A stretch of 7,287 nt of DNA from the NCBI GenBank assembly GCA_026394315.1, contig JAPKYM010000137.1, forward strand, positions 1 through 7,287, written 5' to 3'. Position numbers and translations under genes: made by a program. Below the pieces are notes generated by a model, which saw nothing but the letters and a program-made list of their open reading frames with translations, did not search any database and was not told the origin of the DNA. Shown here in pieces: positions 6,083 to 7,287 of the stretch; positions within the stretch are counted from its first letter, which is position 1, and each line of letters starts with the position of its first letter. Source of the DNA: Candidatus Bathyarchaeota archaeon (lineage in GTDB: Archaea; Thermoproteota; Bathyarchaeia; 40CM-2-53-6; RBG-13-38-9).

Positions 6083-6349
6083 TCACATTTTGAGTTCTTC
6101 TACTTGAACTATCGCGTCGTAGGGAAGGTTCAGTCCTTTGCAAATTTTCTCTACTGCTTGGGCATTGGGAGCTTCCCAATCACATACCCCGACACCCTCT
6201 TTGTCTACAAATGTGCCCTTGTACTTGACTTGAGGGTTCTGCTTGAGCGCCTTCTCGAAAGCCTCCTTAAACTGCTTGAGCTGCTCCGGTGTCGCCGGCT
6301 TCTGAACTCTCCCTTTTGGCGTAAGGTGTAACTCTAGAATCCTTGCCAT
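6083..6349 (-). CDS. Small ferredoxin-like protein, DUF4242-like
   Basis: This 88-residue protein is soluble, with no signal peptide or membrane segment. The C-terminal half (G-V-C56-D-W-E-A-P61-N-A-Q-A-V, then G-L-N-L-P-Y-D-A-I-V-x-V-E) matches the usual end of DUF4242/SCO4226-type small alpha/beta-barrel proteins: a strand ending in a Cys-x-x-E-A-P turn, a helix, and a G-L-P-x-x-x-I-x-x-V strand. Some members of that family bind nickel; I see no firm metal site here. The first half has a lysine-rich helix (P21-E-Q-L to K36). The ATG at 6349 is preceded, four bases away, by a perfect AAGGAGGT, and a consensus promoter lies about 120 bases upstream, so it is probably monocistronic and well expressed. 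Its function is unknown, and nothing ties it to the neighbouring defence-type genes. Confidence 0.8.
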   Translation of the reverse strand: MARILELHLTPKGRVQKPATPEQLKQFKEAFEKALKQNPQVKYKGTFVDKEGVGVCDWEAPNAQAVEKICKGLNLPYDAIVQVEELKM

Positions 6350-6353
6350 TTCT

Positions 6354-6361
6354 ACCTCCTT
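6354..6361 (-). promoter_or_regulatory. Ribosome binding site of the 88-residue gene
   Basis: A perfect AAGGAGGT on the minus strand is followed by four bases and then the ATG at 6349. It decides this start and is the strongest ribosome site in the window. Confidence 0.85.
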
Positions 6362-6477
6362 GCTCTTGCCCGACTTTCTTCGTCCATGGCGATGCCTCGT
6401 CGGTGAAATACATGCTGTCTACTGACGCGCCATAGCTGTCTGGACATATGGTCGTTGAAGTCACCTTTGACAATAGC

Positions 6478-6506
6478 ATAGTAGTATCAACGGACAGGAA
6501 TGTCAA
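6478..6506 (-). promoter_or_regulatory. Sigma70-type promoter of the 88-residue gene
   Basis: On the minus strand, a consensus -35 TTGACA (6501-6506) and a -10 TACTAT (6478-6483) are separated by 17 bases. The start point would be near 6471, leaving a leader of about 120 bases before the ATG at 6349. In the leader, GCTGTCT (read on +) occurs twice, at 6414-6420 and 6435-6441. Confidence 0.65.
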
Positions 6507-6509
6507 CAT

Positions 6510-6522
6510 CTCCGAGTCGGAG
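6510..6522. promoter_or_regulatory. Perfect short palindrome upstream of the -35 box
   Basis: CTCCGA-g-TCGGAG is a perfect 6-bp inverted repeat around one base, four bases upstream of the TTGACA box of the 88-residue gene. Its position and symmetry fit a regulator site, but it is short and may be chance. Confidence 0.3.
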
Positions 6523-6640
6523 CCTTATTAGTGCCCTAACCTTAACTTGGGTGACAAGAGCAGTTTAACGGAGGACTGCACGAAATGGCTGAATATTACC
6601 CACAATGAAGTCAGTGATTAAATCTAGAGTAAGTCCGCAT

Positions 6641-6697
6641 AGATATTCCAAAGTTAGCCAAGATAAATATCTATATCCTGTTAGCAGGGAAGCCCTG
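6641..6697 (-). terminator. Possible transcript end of the partial 3' gene (two inverted repeats)
   Basis: Just after the stop codon at 6709 there is a 5-bp hairpin, CAGGG/CCCTG with a three-base loop (6685-6697). It is followed by a perfect 7-bp inverted repeat, AGATATT (6641-6647) and AATATCT (6666-6672). Neither has a clear U tract, so intrinsic termination is only a weak suggestion. Confidence 0.25.
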
Positions 6698-6708
6698 AGT
6701 GCATTATT

Positions 6709-7287
6709 TCATAGTTCCTCGAAGAGCTCGACGTAATCCTGACAACTGGCCTGAATGATGCCCACCGCTAGCTTGGCAAACTGCTTCATCATTCTACAAC
6801 TTGTATTGTAAGCCCACTTTGCTCCTTTAAGAGTACAGATTTCATCTATCCAGACACGATATCCTTCATCGGGTATGGGTGCTGGAGGACGGACTACAGG
6901 GTGTGGAAGAAGAATACCTTTTTCCTCTAGTTTCCTTACCCAGTTAGGTCGTTTGGACTGCTCGTCATAGAATGGCATTTTGTAGTGAATTATATCGTTC
7001 CGAATATACACAAGCGAAGTAAAGTCCTGAAAAGGAGACCGGGATTCGTCAAAGGATTTCTGCCACAAAAGAATTGGCATCATTCGGTACTTTGCTACCA
7101 AGTCCTGTTCTTTTAGCATCTCCAGAATTTTTTTACTGCTTTCCTCAACAGAATCTGCGAGTTTCATCACTATCCGATTCGTAACGATTTGTAGATTAAT
7201 CGCAATTCGCTCGTTGATAAAAGCTTCGAGTGCGGTGGCGCTCATAATGTAGGCATCAAGAAACATCGGAGAAAAGTAATTGTCTCT
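6709..7287 (-). CDS. Hypothetical protein with HEPN-like R-N-x3-H motif (5' partial)
   Basis: The frame is open to the window's right edge, so the N-terminus is missing. An ATG at 7266 would give 185 residues, but it has no ribosome site and the seven codons before it are also open, so it is probably internal. Counting from that ATG, the protein is mostly helical and soluble. It has A12-L-E-A-F-I-N-E19 in its first helix and R89-N-D-I-I-H94 near the end of a later helix. An R-x4-6-H motif, often with a polar residue after the Arg, is the catalytic signature of HEPN RNases, and an early 'E-A-F-x-N-E' helix is common in several HEPN-like families. A short proline-rich loop (P121 to P132) precedes the last helices. 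No antitoxin-like or nucleotidyltransferase partner is visible in the window. The assignment rests on one motif plus helical character, so it is tentative. Confidence 0.6.
   Translation of the reverse strand, partial: RDNYFSPMFLDAYIMSATALEAFINERIAINLQIVTNRIVMKLADSVEESSKKILEMLKEQDLVAKYRMMPILLWQKSFDESRSPFQDFTSLVYIRNDIIHYKMPFYDEQSKRPNWVRKLEEKGILLPHPVVRPPAPIPDEGYRVWIDEICTLKGAKWAYNTSCRMMKQFAKLAVGIIQASCQDYVELFEEL

Noticed and set aside
6267..6509. An 80-codon minus frame overlapping the start of the 88-residue gene
   Set aside because: It begins within the -35 box of the promoter and overlaps a much better gene with a perfect ribosome site.
6585..6608. Seven-codon + strand frame after a GGAGG, possible leader peptide
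   Set aside because: The spacing is long (about 10 bases), no + strand gene follows, and no attenuator-like hairpin is next to it.

Overview
This looks like a bacterial accessory or defence-type region. Visible Shine-Dalgarno sequences (AAGGAGGT at 6354-6361, GAGGTGA at 5050-5056) and near-consensus sigma70 promoters (TTGACA-N17-TACTAT, TTGACT-N17-CATAAT) point to a bacterium of moderate GC. I cannot place it taxonomically from this window. Heptanucleotide repeat tracts of the kind seen here are known from cyanobacteria and, as far as I recall, other environmental lineages such as Chloroflexota, but that is only a hint.

Layout: positions 1-3114 (+) hold most of a large adenine-specific DNA methyltransferase of the Eco57I / type IIG restriction-modification kind, with its 5' end outside the window. 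It converges on a minus-strand two-gene operon. The upstream gene of that operon (5046-3715) encodes an OLD/SMC-like AAA ATPase with a C-terminal DUF3696 domain. The downstream gene (3770-3243) overlaps it and encodes a small protein that I read as a divergent PIN-like nuclease. The operon has its own strong promoter at 5078-5106, embedded in and preceded by inverted repeats that look like operator sites.

Upstream of that promoter is about 1 kb without a gene (5107-6082). About half of it is an unusual pyrimidine-rich repeat block. It starts with ten tandem 11-bp units (5208-5317), passes into decayed 10-13-bp units (5318-5480), and then into about twenty 7-bp units (5502-5640). The block ends in a short hairpin and a few 7-bp units in inverted orientation (5650-5693).

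Next on the minus strand come a small 88-residue ferredoxin-like (DUF4242-like) gene with its own promoter (6083-6349) and the 3' part of a gene (6709-7287) whose product carries an R-N-x3-H motif suggestive of a HEPN-type RNase.

How they may work together (inference): a restriction-modification enzyme, an ATPase plus nuclease pair, and a possible HEPN protein side by side fit a defence island. The methylase would mark or cut DNA. The ATPase would act as sensor or switch for the PIN-like nuclease, in the same general architecture as ATPase plus effector systems such as Septu (PtuA/PtuB). The ATPase-PIN pair is the best candidate for a little-described system here. Homology and function could not be tested from the sequence alone.
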